NCBI RefSeq assembly: GCF_001644575.1 | Contig: NZ_CP015596.1 | Coordinates: 4,588,001 to 4,652,000, forward strand | Length of the DNA stretch: 64,000 nucleotides | Direction: 5' to 3' | Origin: Mycobacterium adipatum | Lineage (GTDB): Bacteria; Actinomycetota; Actinomycetes; Mycobacteriales; Mycobacteriaceae | In this document: piece by piece, positions 1-9,328 of the stretch | How positions within the stretch are numbered: the stretch's first letter is position 1 | Layout: each line of letters begins with the position of its first letter | Program-made: the position numbers and the translations under genes | Notes under the pieces: model-generated | Told to the model about the DNA's origin: nothing | What the model saw: only the letters and a program-made list of their open reading frames with translations | The model's database searches: none

Positions 1-142
1 AGTTCCCGTTTCCTGCCTGGGCGACAAGACTTTCCGAGGTCGGTGCTGGTCCCGGGCCATCGGCGGCTTCATCCGGGGGCACTGCGTTCCCGAGTCGACT
101 TCCACAACCCGACGACGATCCCCCATTCTGACGGAGCGCACC

Positions 143-1312
143 GTGAAGTTCCTCCACACCTCCGATTGGCATATCGGAAAGACACTAAAGGGGCGCAGCC
201 GGCTCGCCGAGCAGGCCAATGTGCTCAAGGAGATCGTAGGTATCGCGCACGACGAGGCCGTCGATGCGGTGCTCGTTGCCGGTGACCTCTACGAGACGTC
301 GGTACCGTCGGCGGAGGCTCAGCGACTTGTAGTCCACGCGCTCATCGAGCTCCGCAAGGGTGGTACTGAAGTCATTACGATGGCCGGGAACCACGATCAC
401 GCAGGGACTTTCGATGCGTATCGGCCGTTGATGGCCGCCGCCGGCATCCACTTGCTCGGCCAGGCCCGGCAGGCCACCGCCGGCGGCGTGGTGTCATTTC
501 ACGCCAGGTCCACCGGCGAACCGGTGAACGTTGCGGTGCTTCCGTTCCTCACCACCCGCTATGCGGTTCGCGCAACCGAACTATTGACACAGACACCGGC
601 CGAGCACGCCGGTGTGTACGACCAGCAGGTGCGGGAGTTGATCGACCATCTGAAAACCGGATTCACCCCGGACGCGGTGAACATCCTGATGGCCCACCTC
701 ACCGTCACAGGCGGCCTGCTCGGCGGCGGCGAGCGCACCGCACAAACCATTTTCGACTACTACGTGCCCGCAACGGCGTTCGGTTCGGACCCGCACTATG
801 TCGCGCTGGGACACCTACATCGCCGTCAGTCGATGCCCGCTGCCTGCCCGGTGCACTACAGCGGATCACCGGTCGCCGTCGACTTCGGGGAGGAGGAGAA
901 CGTCAATGTTGTTCTCCTCGTCGAGGCTTCACCCACCAGCCCGGCGAGCGTGGAAGACTGTCCGATCACCGCAGGTCGGCGGCTACGGACGGTCCGGGGC
1001 ACTGTTGCCGAGCTTGCCACAGCTGCAGCTGATTTCGGTGACGACTATCTGAGGGTCTACGTTCAGGAACCCACCCGGGCCGGACTGCGCGACCAGGTGA
1101 TCGAGCTTCTTCCCAATGCGATCGAAGTGCGCATCGATCCGAAGTTCGCCGCCCCCAGCGACAGGCCCGCACCCCAGGATCGTTCGGACAAGTCTCCTGT
1201 CGAGCTGTTCGACGAGTTCTGCGCCGAACAGCAGATTGCCGATCACCGGCTCGACACATTGTTTCGTCAATTGCTCGATGAGGTCACGTCGGCGGACTCG
1301 GAGGGTTCCTGA
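143..1312 (+). CDS. sbcD: Exonuclease subunit SbcD (Mre11-type nuclease)
   Basis: This is the metallophosphoesterase nuclease subunit of the SbcCD complex, which opens hairpins and trims protein-blocked or double-strand DNA ends. The 389-aa protein shows the family metal-binding motifs in order: SDWHIG near residue 8, AGDLYE near 48, AGNHDH near 91, MAHLT near 183 and LGHLHRR near 222. The GTG start is chosen because the conserved phosphoesterase fold begins immediately with KFLHTSDWHIG. Its stop is followed after one base by the sbcC start, so the two are translated together, as is usual for this pair. The 142 bases upstream hold no recognisable gene. The family is well known. What is notable here is the third gene attached behind sbcC. 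Confidence 0.95.
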   Translation: MKFLHTSDWHIGKTLKGRSRLAEQANVLKEIVGIAHDEAVDAVLVAGDLYETSVPSAEAQRLVVHALIELRKGGTEVITMAGNHDHAGTFDAYRPLMAAAGIHLLGQARQATAGGVVSFHARSTGEPVNVAVLPFLTTRYAVRATELLTQTPAEHAGVYDQQVRELIDHLKTGFTPDAVNILMAHLTVTGGLLGGGERTAQTIFDYYVPATAFGSDPHYVALGHLHRRQSMPAACPVHYSGSPVAVDFGEEENVNVVLLVEASPTSPASVEDCPITAGRRLRTVRGTVAELATAAADFGDDYLRVYVQEPTRAGLRDQVIELLPNAIEVRIDPKFAAPSDRPAPQDRSDKSPVELFDEFCAEQQIADHRLDTLFRQLLDEVTSADSEGS

Positions 1313-1313
1313 G

Positions 1314-4300
1314 ATGCGACCAATCCAGCTCGATCTCGAAGGATTCGCGTCCTACCGCTCAAGAACCATCATCGATTTCCGGGACGCCGACTTTTTCGTC
1401 CTCGTCGGCCCGACCGGGTCAGGGAAGAGCACCGTCATCGACGCGATGGTGTTCTCGCTATACGGGACGGTGCCGCGTTGGGATGACCGCAACGCGGTGG
1501 CTCCCACACTGGCTCCCACGGTGAATCGCGGGGTGGTGCGCCTTATTTTCGATGTCGGCGGGGAGCGTTATGCGGCACTACGCGATGTTCGCCGCAGCGG
1601 TGGCAAGAACCCGACCGTCAGCGTCAAGGAGGCACGCCTGGAGCAGTTTCAGTCCCCGGATGCGACCGGTGATCCCGACGATGAGGTGATCACCTTGGCG
1701 ACCGGACGTGGGGTCAACGCGGCGGTCGAGCGACTGCTCGGCCTGAGTTTCGCGCAGTTCACCCAGTCGGTCGCTCTACCCCAAGGCGAGTTCGCCCAGT
1801 TCTTGCACGCCACCGACGCCGAGCGCCAAGCGATTCTAAAGAACCTGTTGGGCTACCACGTCTACGACCGCATCCAGAGGGCGGCGTACAGCCGCGAGTC
1901 CGACGCACGGTCCCGGTCCGACGTAATGACCGAGCAACTCGCCCACTTTGCAGACGCCACGCCGGAGCACATCGACTCCCAGCGGCGCATCGTCGAGGGC
2001 CTGCACGAGCTAAGCGATCACGTCAGCTCGGTCGCGCTACCCAATTTGAAGGCAGCATTCGCCGCCGCCGATGCTGCCCAGTCCGCATTGCAGAAACTCA
2101 CCACCGAACGCGAAGGGCTACGGACTATCGAAAAACCGGCGGGTGTCGAATCACTGGATGCCCAGAAGAGTGCGGCCGACAGCCGGCTTCAGTCGGCCGA
2201 ATCAGATCAACGCGCGATCGAACAGCGGGACAATGATATTCGAGTTGCGGTGCAGGCGTCGCGTCCGCGGCACGAACTGGAGCAGCTGCTGTCACACTGG
2301 CACGAACTGAATGAGCTGGATGTGCAGCTACCCACTCTCACGGAGACCGACGAGGCGGCGCGCGCAGCCCTCATCGACGCCAAAGCCGCGTGCGAATCTG
2401 CCGCCGAGACAGCGCGACTGGCCCGTGCCGCCAGCGACACCGCGGCGCAGTACGCGGCTGAGCAGGAACGCGACTGTGACACCGCACGCACTCATCTCGG
2501 GTTAGTCGAGGTCCTACACACCCCCGATGACATCACTGAGATCGCGGCAGCACTCGCGTCCGCGAATGAGTCGCTATCGGAGGCCCGGCGGCGCGTGACC
2601 GACTGTGAGGCAGCCCAGCAGGTGTTCGTCGAGCAGTTGGCCGGTCTGCCCGATGCGACAGCAGTATCAGCGGCCGATAGCGCCGCCGAGCAAATCGTCA
2701 CCATCGTCACACAGGACAATGACGAAGCCGAACAACGCACCGCGGCGTACACCGCCGCCGACACCGCACATGCGGTGAGCGTGACTGCGGCAGATGGACT
2801 CGCAGCTGCCGAACGTGCACTGCGGGAGGCCGAACAGTCCGACCAGGCGGCCGCGCTGCGCTCCGACCTACATCCAGGCGACGACTGCCCGGTGTGTGGA
2901 CAACAGATCACCGACCTTCCCCATGCCGGCGATGTCGACCTCGCGGCGGCGCGAACGTCGCTGGATCAGGCCAAAGATGAGGATGCCCGGGCCCGCGCGG
3001 CGGCAACCAAGCTGGACCGCGAACACCAGAACGCCCTCGCGGTGCGCACCGAGCGGCTGAATCAGTGCCATTCGGCCCGAACATCGTTGATCACTCACTT
3101 GACCAGCCTCGGAGCTGATCTCGGTGCGCTCAGCGAGCCGATGGACAGCGATTGTCTGGGCGCGGTGCTGGCCGCCGCGCAGATGGCGCGACAACACCTC
3201 TCCGAGTTGACTCGACAGCGCACCGCGTTGGACGCTCACCGCCGCGACGCAGACACCGCAGCGACGGCTGCCCGCGCGGCTGTGCGTGACGCCGAGGGGG
3301 CCGTGGAGTCCGCACAGCAGCGGGCCCGACAGGCGCAGACTGCGCTGCACACCGCTCGAGATACGGTGGGCGCGCTGAACCCTCCTCCGATCGACGATGG
3401 CGACGTCGGCGCCGCGTGGAGTCAGCTCACCACCTGGGCTGAAGCACGACGTGATTCACTCATCGGTCACATCGAGCTGCTGGCTCCGCAGGCGGCGCGG
3501 GCACGCTCGGACGCCGAGGCTGGCGCTGCAGAGGCTGCTGCTGCGGAGGGCCGGGCGCAGTCCGCCCAGACCGCGCTGACCGCGGCGAGCGTAGCCGCAT
3601 CGCAAGCCGGAACGGAGCTGCAGACAGCTTGGGTGCGGAAGACAGGACTGGCCGGCCTCCTCGCGGATGAGGCATCAGCCGACGCCGCACGGGCCGAGCT
3701 GGATCAGGTAAAGGCCCTCGAACAGCAGGGCGCCGAGGTGAATACACAGCTGCTGCAGGCCAGGTCGGCGACCGGGGTTGCCCGCGCAGCCGTCGCCACC
3801 GCGGCATCAGCCATCGCCGACAGCTGGGAGCGGTTGAGGCGACTGCGTGATCCTCTGACGGCGTTGGGCGCCCCGGAGGTGGCGGGGGTGAGCCTGCTCG
3901 CCGATTGGGATCTGCTGACGGCCTGGTCCGCCGAGCAGGCGCAGGCCAGAACGAGGGCCATCAACGACGCTCAGGACGCACTGGGCAACGCCGATCGGGA
4001 TGCCGTCGCCGCGGCGGACTCCCTGATCAGCGCGATGACCGGGCACGGTATCGAGGTTGCTCCCGCCACCGGTCCCGCCGAGCTGGTGACCGCGGCACCA
4101 ACCGCGGTCGCCGCCGCCGTCGCCACCGCCGAGGGATCGCTGCGACACATCGAGGATCGGCACCGGCAGTCCGAGCAGATGCGGGCCGAGACCAAGACGC
4201 TCACCGAGTCCGCCGACGTAGCGCACCTGCTGTCGAACTTGATGCGCGCCAATCAGTTTCCTCGTTGGTTGATCGCCAGTGCGTTGGACGCGCTGCTGCT

Positions 4301-4721
4301 GGACGCTTCCCGAATCCTGCTGGAACTGTCGGGAGGGCAGTTCGAACTGACCCGCAGCACTCAAGATCTCCTCGTCATTGACCACAACGACGCCGATATG
4401 TCGCGTCCGGTCAAGACCCTCTCCGGTGGCGAAACCTTCCAAGCGTCGCTGGCACTGGCGTTGGCGCTGTCGGAGCAGGTGACCGCGCTGGCCGCGGAAG
4501 GGGCAAGCAAGCTGGAGTCCATCTTCCTCGACGAAGGTTTCGGCACCCTGGACGAGGCCACCTTGGACATCGTCGCCGGCACGTTGGAGAACCTGGCCTC
4601 CTCCGGTTCGCGGATGGTCGGCGTCATCACCCATGTCGGGGCGCTCGCGGAGCGTATTCCGGTGCGTTTCGAGGTGGTCCGTGACAGCGCGGGGTCGCAT
4701 ATTGAGCGGGTGTCGGTCTAA
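1314..4721 (+). CDS. sbcC: Exonuclease subunit SbcC (Rad50-type SMC ATPase)
   Basis: This is the ATPase and coiled-coil partner of SbcD. The 1135-aa protein has an N-terminal Walker A (GPTGSGKST, about residues 33-41), long alanine/glutamate-rich coiled coils, a central zinc hook with CPVCG near residue 525, and a C-terminal ATPase half with the LSGGE signature near 1037 and the Walker B/D-loop FLDEGFGTLD near 1070. I chose the ATG at 1314 (MRPIQLDLEGF), one base after the sbcD stop, because Rad50 proteins start with this I-x-L-x-GF strand. The open frame extends further upstream only inside sbcD. The stop overlaps the next start (TAATG), which joins a NurA-like gene to the operon. Confidence 0.95.
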   Translation: MRPIQLDLEGFASYRSRTIIDFRDADFFVLVGPTGSGKSTVIDAMVFSLYGTVPRWDDRNAVAPTLAPTVNRGVVRLIFDVGGERYAALRDVRRSGGKNPTVSVKEARLEQFQSPDATGDPDDEVITLATGRGVNAAVERLLGLSFAQFTQSVALPQGEFAQFLHATDAERQAILKNLLGYHVYDRIQRAAYSRESDARSRSDVMTEQLAHFADATPEHIDSQRRIVEGLHELSDHVSSVALPNLKAAFAAADAAQSALQKLTTEREGLRTIEKPAGVESLDAQKSAADSRLQSAESDQRAIEQRDNDIRVAVQASRPRHELEQLLSHWHELNELDVQLPTLTETDEAARAALIDAKAACESAAETARLARAASDTAAQYAAEQERDCDTARTHLGLVEVLHTPDDITEIAAALASANESLSEARRRVTDCEAAQQVFVEQLAGLPDATAVSAADSAAEQIVTIVTQDNDEAEQRTAAYTAADTAHAVSVTAADGLAAAERALREAEQSDQAAALRSDLHPGDDCPVCGQQITDLPHAGDVDLAAARTSLDQAKDEDARARAAATKLDREHQNALAVRTERLNQCHSARTSLITHLTSLGADLGALSEPMDSDCLGAVLAAAQMARQHLSELTRQRTALDAHRRDADTAATAARAAVRDAEGAVESAQQRARQAQTALHTARDTVGALNPPPIDDGDVGAAWSQLTTWAEARRDSLIGHIELLAPQAARARSDAEAGAAEAAAAEGRAQSAQTALTAASVAASQAGTELQTAWVRKTGLAGLLADEASADAARAELDQVKALEQQGAEVNTQLLQARSATGVARAAVATAASAIADSWERLRRLRDPLTALGAPEVAGVSLLADWDLLTAWSAEQAQARTRAINDAQDALGNADRDAVAAADSLISAMTGHGIEVAPATGPAELVTAAPTAVAAAVATAEGSLRHIEDRHRQSEQMRAETKTLTESADVAHLLSNLMRANQFPRWLIASALDALLLDASRILLELSGGQFELTRSTQDLLVIDHNDADMSRPVKTLSGGETFQASLALALALSEQVTALAAEGASKLESIFLDEGFGTLDEATLDIVAGTLENLASSGSRMVGVITHVGALAERIPVRFEVVRDSAGSHIERVSV

Positions 4722-5701
4722 TGATGCGATTCAGTGTCGACGGCTGGGATCCAGGCTACGGTTCGGCATTGGAGACGCTGGATCTTTCCGAAACCTCAGC
4801 GAAAGTCGACACCACACTGGAGGTTTCGAGTTCCTCGTGGGAACCCGTCCCGCCGGTTTCCGGGGCTAGCGTGCCGGCAGCGGTGCTGTTCGTCGACGGT
4901 GTGCGGCGCATCGACGCCCGGGCCTGGATCGATGATGCGCAGGGCGCCGACGGTGACGGCGCGCGTGCGGTGCCCGGCCTGTGCGCGAGTTACGCCGCGG
5001 GGGTGGTGTGCTCCTGTGCCGCGGGCGCGCATATGGTGACCTCGGAAGTGCGGCGTGGGTTGTTCACCGACGCGCACACCGGCGCGCACATCAACACGGG
5101 CTCCGGCCGCTACGCCTTCCATCGCACCGTCTCGTCCCCGGATCAGCCGCCCACTGCGACGCTGACCAACGCGTTACAGCGCGCGCTGACCGATCTGGAG
5201 GTCAACGTGGCCGTCGACGCCCGCACGGCCGGTCACACAGGTGACGATGATCTGTTGGTCGTCGACGGGCCACTGCGCGGGCGGGCACATCTGCCGCGTG
5301 CGCTCGGCTATGTGAAGTCACACAACGCGCAGTACCTGCCAAACGATCTGAACAACGTGGTGGCCGAACTCGGGAGAAACGAACGCACACCAGTGTTCGC
5401 TATCGGGGGAAGCTGGGACCGCTACTCATGGTATCTGCGGTTGCCATGCCTGCCGGCGGGTCCGTGGGCGGGGATCGTCCGTCTGGAGGCCGCGATCGAA
5501 CTGCCACTGGCGGATGTGGTTGAGCTGGCGAATGTTACGCAGTCGTTGCTGGGCCGGTTCGCCTCGGTGGAATACAAGGACGGGCGGGCACCGCAAAACC
5601 TGGTGCCGATTGCCGGGTTGGAGCGGGAGCTGAAGCACCGGTTGGGTTTGGCGCCGATGTTGTACCGGGAGTTGAGGGCGGTGGCGGTCCGTGTCGGCTA
5701 G
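4721..5701 (+). CDS. NurA-like nuclease-domain protein
   Basis: This 326-aa protein starts on the last base of the sbcC stop codon (TAATG), so it is translationally coupled to sbcDC. Its pattern fits the NurA family: an early FVDGVRR strand (about residues 52-58), VVDGPLRGR in the middle, a GYVKSH segment, and a C-terminal YKDGRAPQNL followed by a GLEREL block. NurA enzymes are 5'-3' nucleases that work with Mre11-Rad50 and the HerA pump in archaea. No HerA gene is visible here, so if the call is right the partner is elsewhere or is one of the neighbouring helicases. The family call is inferred from motif layout and the sbcCD context. A profile search could move it to another RNase-H-like family. 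Confidence 0.6.
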   Translation: MMRFSVDGWDPGYGSALETLDLSETSAKVDTTLEVSSSSWEPVPPVSGASVPAAVLFVDGVRRIDARAWIDDAQGADGDGARAVPGLCASYAAGVVCSCAAGAHMVTSEVRRGLFTDAHTGAHINTGSGRYAFHRTVSSPDQPPTATLTNALQRALTDLEVNVAVDARTAGHTGDDDLLVVDGPLRGRAHLPRALGYVKSHNAQYLPNDLNNVVAELGRNERTPVFAIGGSWDRYSWYLRLPCLPAGPWAGIVRLEAAIELPLADVVELANVTQSLLGRFASVEYKDGRAPQNLVPIAGLERELKHRLGLAPMLYRELRAVAVRVG

Positions 5702-6042
5702 AAAAATCTGGATGTCGCCCCCATAGCCGCTGGCGCCTTCGTCCTGTTTCACGCCCCAAGTGGTTCGAGGCATTCTTATCAGGCACTCGGACGCCACAGA
5801 TCGCGCTGGACGTACTTTCATCCATAGTCGCCTGGTGGCCCACGCTCGGGCCGAGAACACGAAGCCTAAATAGGGTGAGATGAGCGAGAACGACGAAGAG
5901 TTGACAATCCATCGCTTCGTGGTGCTTCCCGCAGGGTCGGCATCTTCCGTCGACGAGTCGACCCGCCTGCTCTGTGCGATGGGTGCCGGTCAGCTAGAAA
6001 GCATCGAACGATGCTTCATGAAACATCTGTGCACGCGGGTGT
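5702..6042. other. Gene-poor gap between convergent blocks
   Basis: These 341 bases separate the nurA-like gene from the reverse-strand helicase block. I see no RNA gene, no T-tailed terminator hairpin and no clear repeat. The only coding candidate is the short forward frame that begins at 5880. Confidence 0.5.
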
Positions 6043-6146
6043 TTACTCTAATTCCACAGATTCCCAGGACAAAGCCGACTCCCAGTCGGTGCTGGCAGTT
6101 GCCCATCCCCACAGCACTCGTTGCGCCAGCTGACGATCCGGTGTGA
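5880..6146 (+). CDS. Small hypothetical protein, doubtful
   Basis: This is an 88-aa frame preceded by AGGGTGAG just before the ATG, which is an acceptable ribosome site. The first 50 residues look protein-like (acidic start, MGAGQLESIE helix). The second half runs antisense into the end of the helicase block and has the proline- and threonine-rich look of a wrong-strand read. Nothing recognisable. It could be a truncated remnant or no gene at all. Confidence 0.25.
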   Translation: MSENDEELTIHRFVVLPAGSASSVDESTRLLCAMGAGQLESIERCFMKHLCTRVFTLIPQIPRTKPTPSRCWQLPIPTALVAPADDPV

Positions 6147-6513
6147 CTGCCTCATAGTGCTGATCGGTCTCGAATCTGTGATGCTCGACCACCACCGGCT
6201 CTCCACAAGGAAAATAGGACTGGATGTAGTCGTCAGAGCCAGCGCGTACGACTATCGCAGTAGGCGCGTCACTCGGGTAGTCGAATATTTCGGCCAGTAG
6301 CCCAGGACTGAGATAAGGCACTTTCGATCCCTCCCCGAGCTCTACCTCCACACTGGCGATACTGCCGCGCGGATCGTAGAGCCGGTCGTATCTGGGATCG
6401 TAGAGCGCAAGTCCGTGGTCGCGCGTCAACTCCAGGAGCGCCGCGAAGTACGCTCTCTCCCGAAGCATGTCCTCGCGGGGCCGATCTTCGATCTCGCTCA
6501 GTGCCACTCTCAT
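6043..6513 (-). CDS. Hypothetical protein overlapping the helicase 3' end (or its frameshifted C-terminus)
   Basis: This 156-aa frame begins with MRVALSEIEDRP behind a strong GAGGAG ribosome site eight bases upstream. It has ordinary codon use and composition throughout, unlike the competing helicase frame, which runs across the same bases to 6269 with an arginine-rich tail. There are two readings. It may be an independent, coupled gene. It may instead be the true C-terminus of the helicase, separated by a one-base frameshift near 6510-6520. The join HREEIVDE to RVALSEIEDR reads as continuous helical sequence, which favours the frameshift, but the ribosome site favours a real start. I recognise no domain. 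Confidence 0.55.
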   Translation of the reverse strand: MRVALSEIEDRPREDMLRERAYFAALLELTRDHGLALYDPRYDRLYDPRGSIASVEVELGEGSKVPYLSPGLLAEIFDYPSDAPTAIVVRAGSDDYIQSYFPCGEPVVVEHHRFETDQHYEAVTPDRQLAQRVLWGWATASTDWESALSWESVELE

Positions 6514-9046
6514 CGACAATCTCCTCGCGGTGAAGAGCGTTGATTCCCTCGCCAGGACTGGTAAATCCACCGCCGCCCGGAAACAGCGAGTAGAACAGCA
6601 TCTGAGCCAACCGCTGTTCAGCCACGGAGCCGCCCGGGCCAGTCCCCGCGAGCATCGCCCGGTAGGCATCGGCGCGGCGGCGGTCATCGACATGAGCGAT
6701 CGCCTTAAGTCGCTTGACCAGTTCAGTTTCCCGCGGGCCGGCGTCGGCTGACAGTTTGCCGGCCGCCCGACACAGCGTCGTCCACGAACGATCCGCACGT
6801 AGGACATCGTCCAAGCCACGCTGGTACTCGTCGAGATAGCCCGCAAGATCTTTGCCCGCATACCCACGGATCTCCGTAATCAGCGCAGCCTTCTTTGGAG
6901 CGACCTGCTGCTTGATGTTCGCGAGCACCAGCTCCTTGGCCACCGTGTCGAGAATGATCTGGCTGCCCGAGGGCAGAAAGGGAAAGCCCTCCTGCACTTG
7001 GCGTTCCAACTGCTTGCGGGTCAGTCCAGTCAGCGCTTGAAAGCGTTGGTCGAAGCGAAACTCGCGGTGCTGGTGACCGACGAAATCAAGGGCGGTCAAG
7101 ACCGACTTGCCAGGAGCGAGCCGAAGCCCACGGCCGAGCTGCTGCAGGAACACCGTGGCGCTCTCGGTGGGCCGCAGGAATAGCACCGTGTCGACCACAG
7201 GAATGTCGAGGCCCTCGTTGAAGAGATCGACGGTGAAGAGCACGTTGATGTCTCGATCACGAAGCGCAGTAAGGGCGCCACGGCGTTCGGTTGTGTCATC
7301 GAGGCCCACGATGGCACGCGCCGGGATACCCGCCTGCATGAACTTCCCGGCCATGTACCGCGCGTGTTCCACGCTGACGCAGAATCCCAGGGCACGCATG
7401 TCACCGACATCGGTGATCTTGTCGCGCAGTTGGTCAAGCACGATGCGGGTACGAGCGTCGTTTCCGGTGTAGAGGCTGTTCAATTGAGCGAGGTCATAGC
7501 CGCCCCGCTTCCATTGCAACGCTTCGAGATCGGTGTTGTCGTGGATACCGAAGTAGTGGAACGGACACAGCAGATTCTGCTCAAGCGCGTCCCACAAGCG
7601 CAGCTCCGCGGCGGTACGCCCACCGAAGAACGCACGCACATCGATGCCGTCGCTACGTTCCGGGGTTGCCGTCAGACCGAGCAGTTCGACCGGCTCGATA
7701 TGGTCCAGCAGCCTCCGGTAGGACGCCGCTTGGGCATGGTGGAACTCGTCGATGACCACCACATCGAAGTGGTCAGGCTTGATGCCGGTGAGGCGGTCAA
7801 CCGAGAGCGATTGGATACTGGCGAACACATGCTGCCACCTCTGCGGCTGCTGACCGTCGACGAGCATCTCGCCGAAGGTCGCGTCGGTGAGGACCTCCCG
7901 GTACATGCGGCGGGCCTGTTCGAGGATCTCCTTGCGGTGCGCGACGAACAGCAGCTTCAGGTTTGAGTTGTGCGCCTCGCGGAGTCGTCGGTAGTCGAGC
8001 GCAGCGATGACGGTCTTACCTGTACCGGTGGCGGCGACGATCAGGTTGCGATGCCGGTCGTGCAGGACGCGCTCGGCATCGAGTTGCTCAAGCAGTTCGG
8101 CCTGATACGGCTTGGCGGTCACCTCCAATCCGGACAGGGTGATGGCGAGCGGATCGCGCTCCCTCTTGCCGGATGCGACTTCCAGGGCCCGCCGAAGCCG
8201 GTCACCGTCTTGCGACGGCGAGTACGGTTCGAATTCGCGGTTCTCCCAGTAGGAGTCGAACGTCGCGCTGAACTTCTCCAGCAGGTGCGGGGTGGCGATT
8301 GCAGACAGCCGCACGTTCCATTCAAGCCCGTCGACCAGCGCACAATGAGACAGATTGGACGAGCCCACGTATGCGGTGTGGAAACCAGTGTTCCGCCGAA
8401 GCAGCCACGCCTTCGCGTGCAGCCTGGTCATGTTGGTGTCGTAGTTGATCCGGACCTCGGCACCGAACTCGTCAACAAGCCGGTCAAGCGCCTTTGCGTC
8501 GGTGGCGCCGATGTAGGTGGTCGTGATGACACGCAATGGGACGCCGCGGTCGCGTAGCTCGGCGAGTTGGCTTTCCAGCAGGCGAAGCCCGTGCCACTTG
8601 ACGAACGCGCACAACAGGTCGACACGGTCAGCGCTGGAGAGTTCTGCCCTTAGCTCGGCGGCCAGCGTTGGTTCGTTGCGTGCGTTTGTCATCAGCGCTG
8701 CGTCCGATAGTGGAGTGGCCGGCCGCGGTGGCCGCTCGGCGCCAAGCACATCGGCAGTGACCGCATCGAGTCGACGAATCTTGCTCGGGTCGTCCTGATA
8801 AATGCCCTCAGTCAGGACGTCCTCTGTCCCCAGAGCGTCGAGGATCTTCGCCGTCAGTTGGGCCCGCTCCTCGGCGCCGCGCGCCGACCGCAGCTGCCGC
8901 TCAATAAGCGGACTGAGGTGTCGCGCGAGAACCAGTGCCTGCTCGGCGTCGTCGACGGTGCTCAAATCGGCGACGAGGCCAGGAGCGTCCTCCAGTTCAG
9001 CCCTGAGTCGCGCAGTCAGAAGCGATTCATACAGTCCGGCGTCCAC
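6269..9046 (-). CDS. PLD-nuclease/DEAD-box helicase fusion (DUF3427 type)
   Basis: This protein of up to 925 aa combines an N-terminal phospholipase-D-type nuclease domain (HAK at 210-212 and GSSN at 228-231, the HxK and GSxN signatures) with a superfamily-2 helicase: Walker A ATGTGKT at 339-345, DEFHH at 433-437, GLTATPER, and motif VI QQLGRGLR. A C-terminal region of the DUF3427 kind follows. Such proteins resemble the nuclease-helicase subunits of restriction-like and defence systems. The GTG start at 9046 is the first in frame. After about residue 843 the frame turns arginine-rich and looks non-coding, while another frame takes over (6043-6513), so the true end is uncertain. It faces away from the DnaQ-DinG-RecQ gene across a 282-bp control region. 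Confidence 0.85.
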   Translation of the reverse strand: MDAGLYESLLTARLRAELEDAPGLVADLSTVDDAEQALVLARHLSPLIERQLRSARGAEERAQLTAKILDALGTEDVLTEGIYQDDPSKIRRLDAVTADVLGAERPPRPATPLSDAALMTNARNEPTLAAELRAELSSADRVDLLCAFVKWHGLRLLESQLAELRDRGVPLRVITTTYIGATDAKALDRLVDEFGAEVRINYDTNMTRLHAKAWLLRRNTGFHTAYVGSSNLSHCALVDGLEWNVRLSAIATPHLLEKFSATFDSYWENREFEPYSPSQDGDRLRRALEVASGKRERDPLAITLSGLEVTAKPYQAELLEQLDAERVLHDRHRNLIVAATGTGKTVIAALDYRRLREAHNSNLKLLFVAHRKEILEQARRMYREVLTDATFGEMLVDGQQPQRWQHVFASIQSLSVDRLTGIKPDHFDVVVIDEFHHAQAASYRRLLDHIEPVELLGLTATPERSDGIDVRAFFGGRTAAELRLWDALEQNLLCPFHYFGIHDNTDLEALQWKRGGYDLAQLNSLYTGNDARTRIVLDQLRDKITDVGDMRALGFCVSVEHARYMAGKFMQAGIPARAIVGLDDTTERRGALTALRDRDINVLFTVDLFNEGLDIPVVDTVLFLRPTESATVFLQQLGRGLRLAPGKSVLTALDFVGHQHREFRFDQRFQALTGLTRKQLERQVQEGFPFLPSGSQIILDTVAKELVLANIKQQVAPKKAALITEIRGYAGKDLAGYLDEYQRGLDDVLRADRSWTTLCRAAGKLSADAGPRETELVKRLKAIAHVDDRRRADAYRAMLAGTGPGGSVAEQRLAQMLFYSLFPGGGGFTSPGEGINALHREEIVDESGTERDRRSAPRGHASGESVLRGAPGVDARPRTCALRSQIRPALRSARQYRQCGGRARGGIESALSQSWATGRNIRLPE

Positions 9047-9187
9047 GTGCGGAGGTTATCCCGACGGGACGACAAACCGGGCGCACCCAACTTAATCGGA
9101 CCGCCCCCTCGATGACGCTCTTGCATCTCCGCCCTGCGCAAGGTTCGGGAAATGTCCCACCGGCAGATGATTTTGTCGCTAGAACTA

Positions 9188-9234
9188 AGTATGGTTTGCC
9201 CAAACGTTCGCCGTTGACGCGAACGTCAGTATGG
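9188..9234. promoter_or_regulatory. Inverted-repeat operator candidate between divergent helicase genes
   Basis: A perfect 8-bp inverted repeat, ACGTTCGC and GCGAACGT with a 7-base spacer, lies at 9204-9226. It is bracketed by two direct copies of AGTATGG at 9188 and 9228. It sits in the 282-bp space between the divergent helicase (start 9046) and the triple-fusion gene (start 9329). The symmetry suggests a dimeric repressor site controlling one or both genes. No regulator gene is adjacent. The spacer contains TTGAC, a possible -35 element. Confidence 0.45.
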
Positions 9235-9328
9235 GTGTTTGCCGCTTGGTGGGGGTTTTGAGGGTGCTGGCATTCTGCCGAAAAGTGCGATCTGCGTCGT
9301 TGCTGCACGTCAGTCGGCTGCGCGACCG

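Noticed and set aside
3807..4700. Reverse frame of 297 codons
   Set aside because: Antisense of the SbcC ATPase half; glycine/arginine rich.
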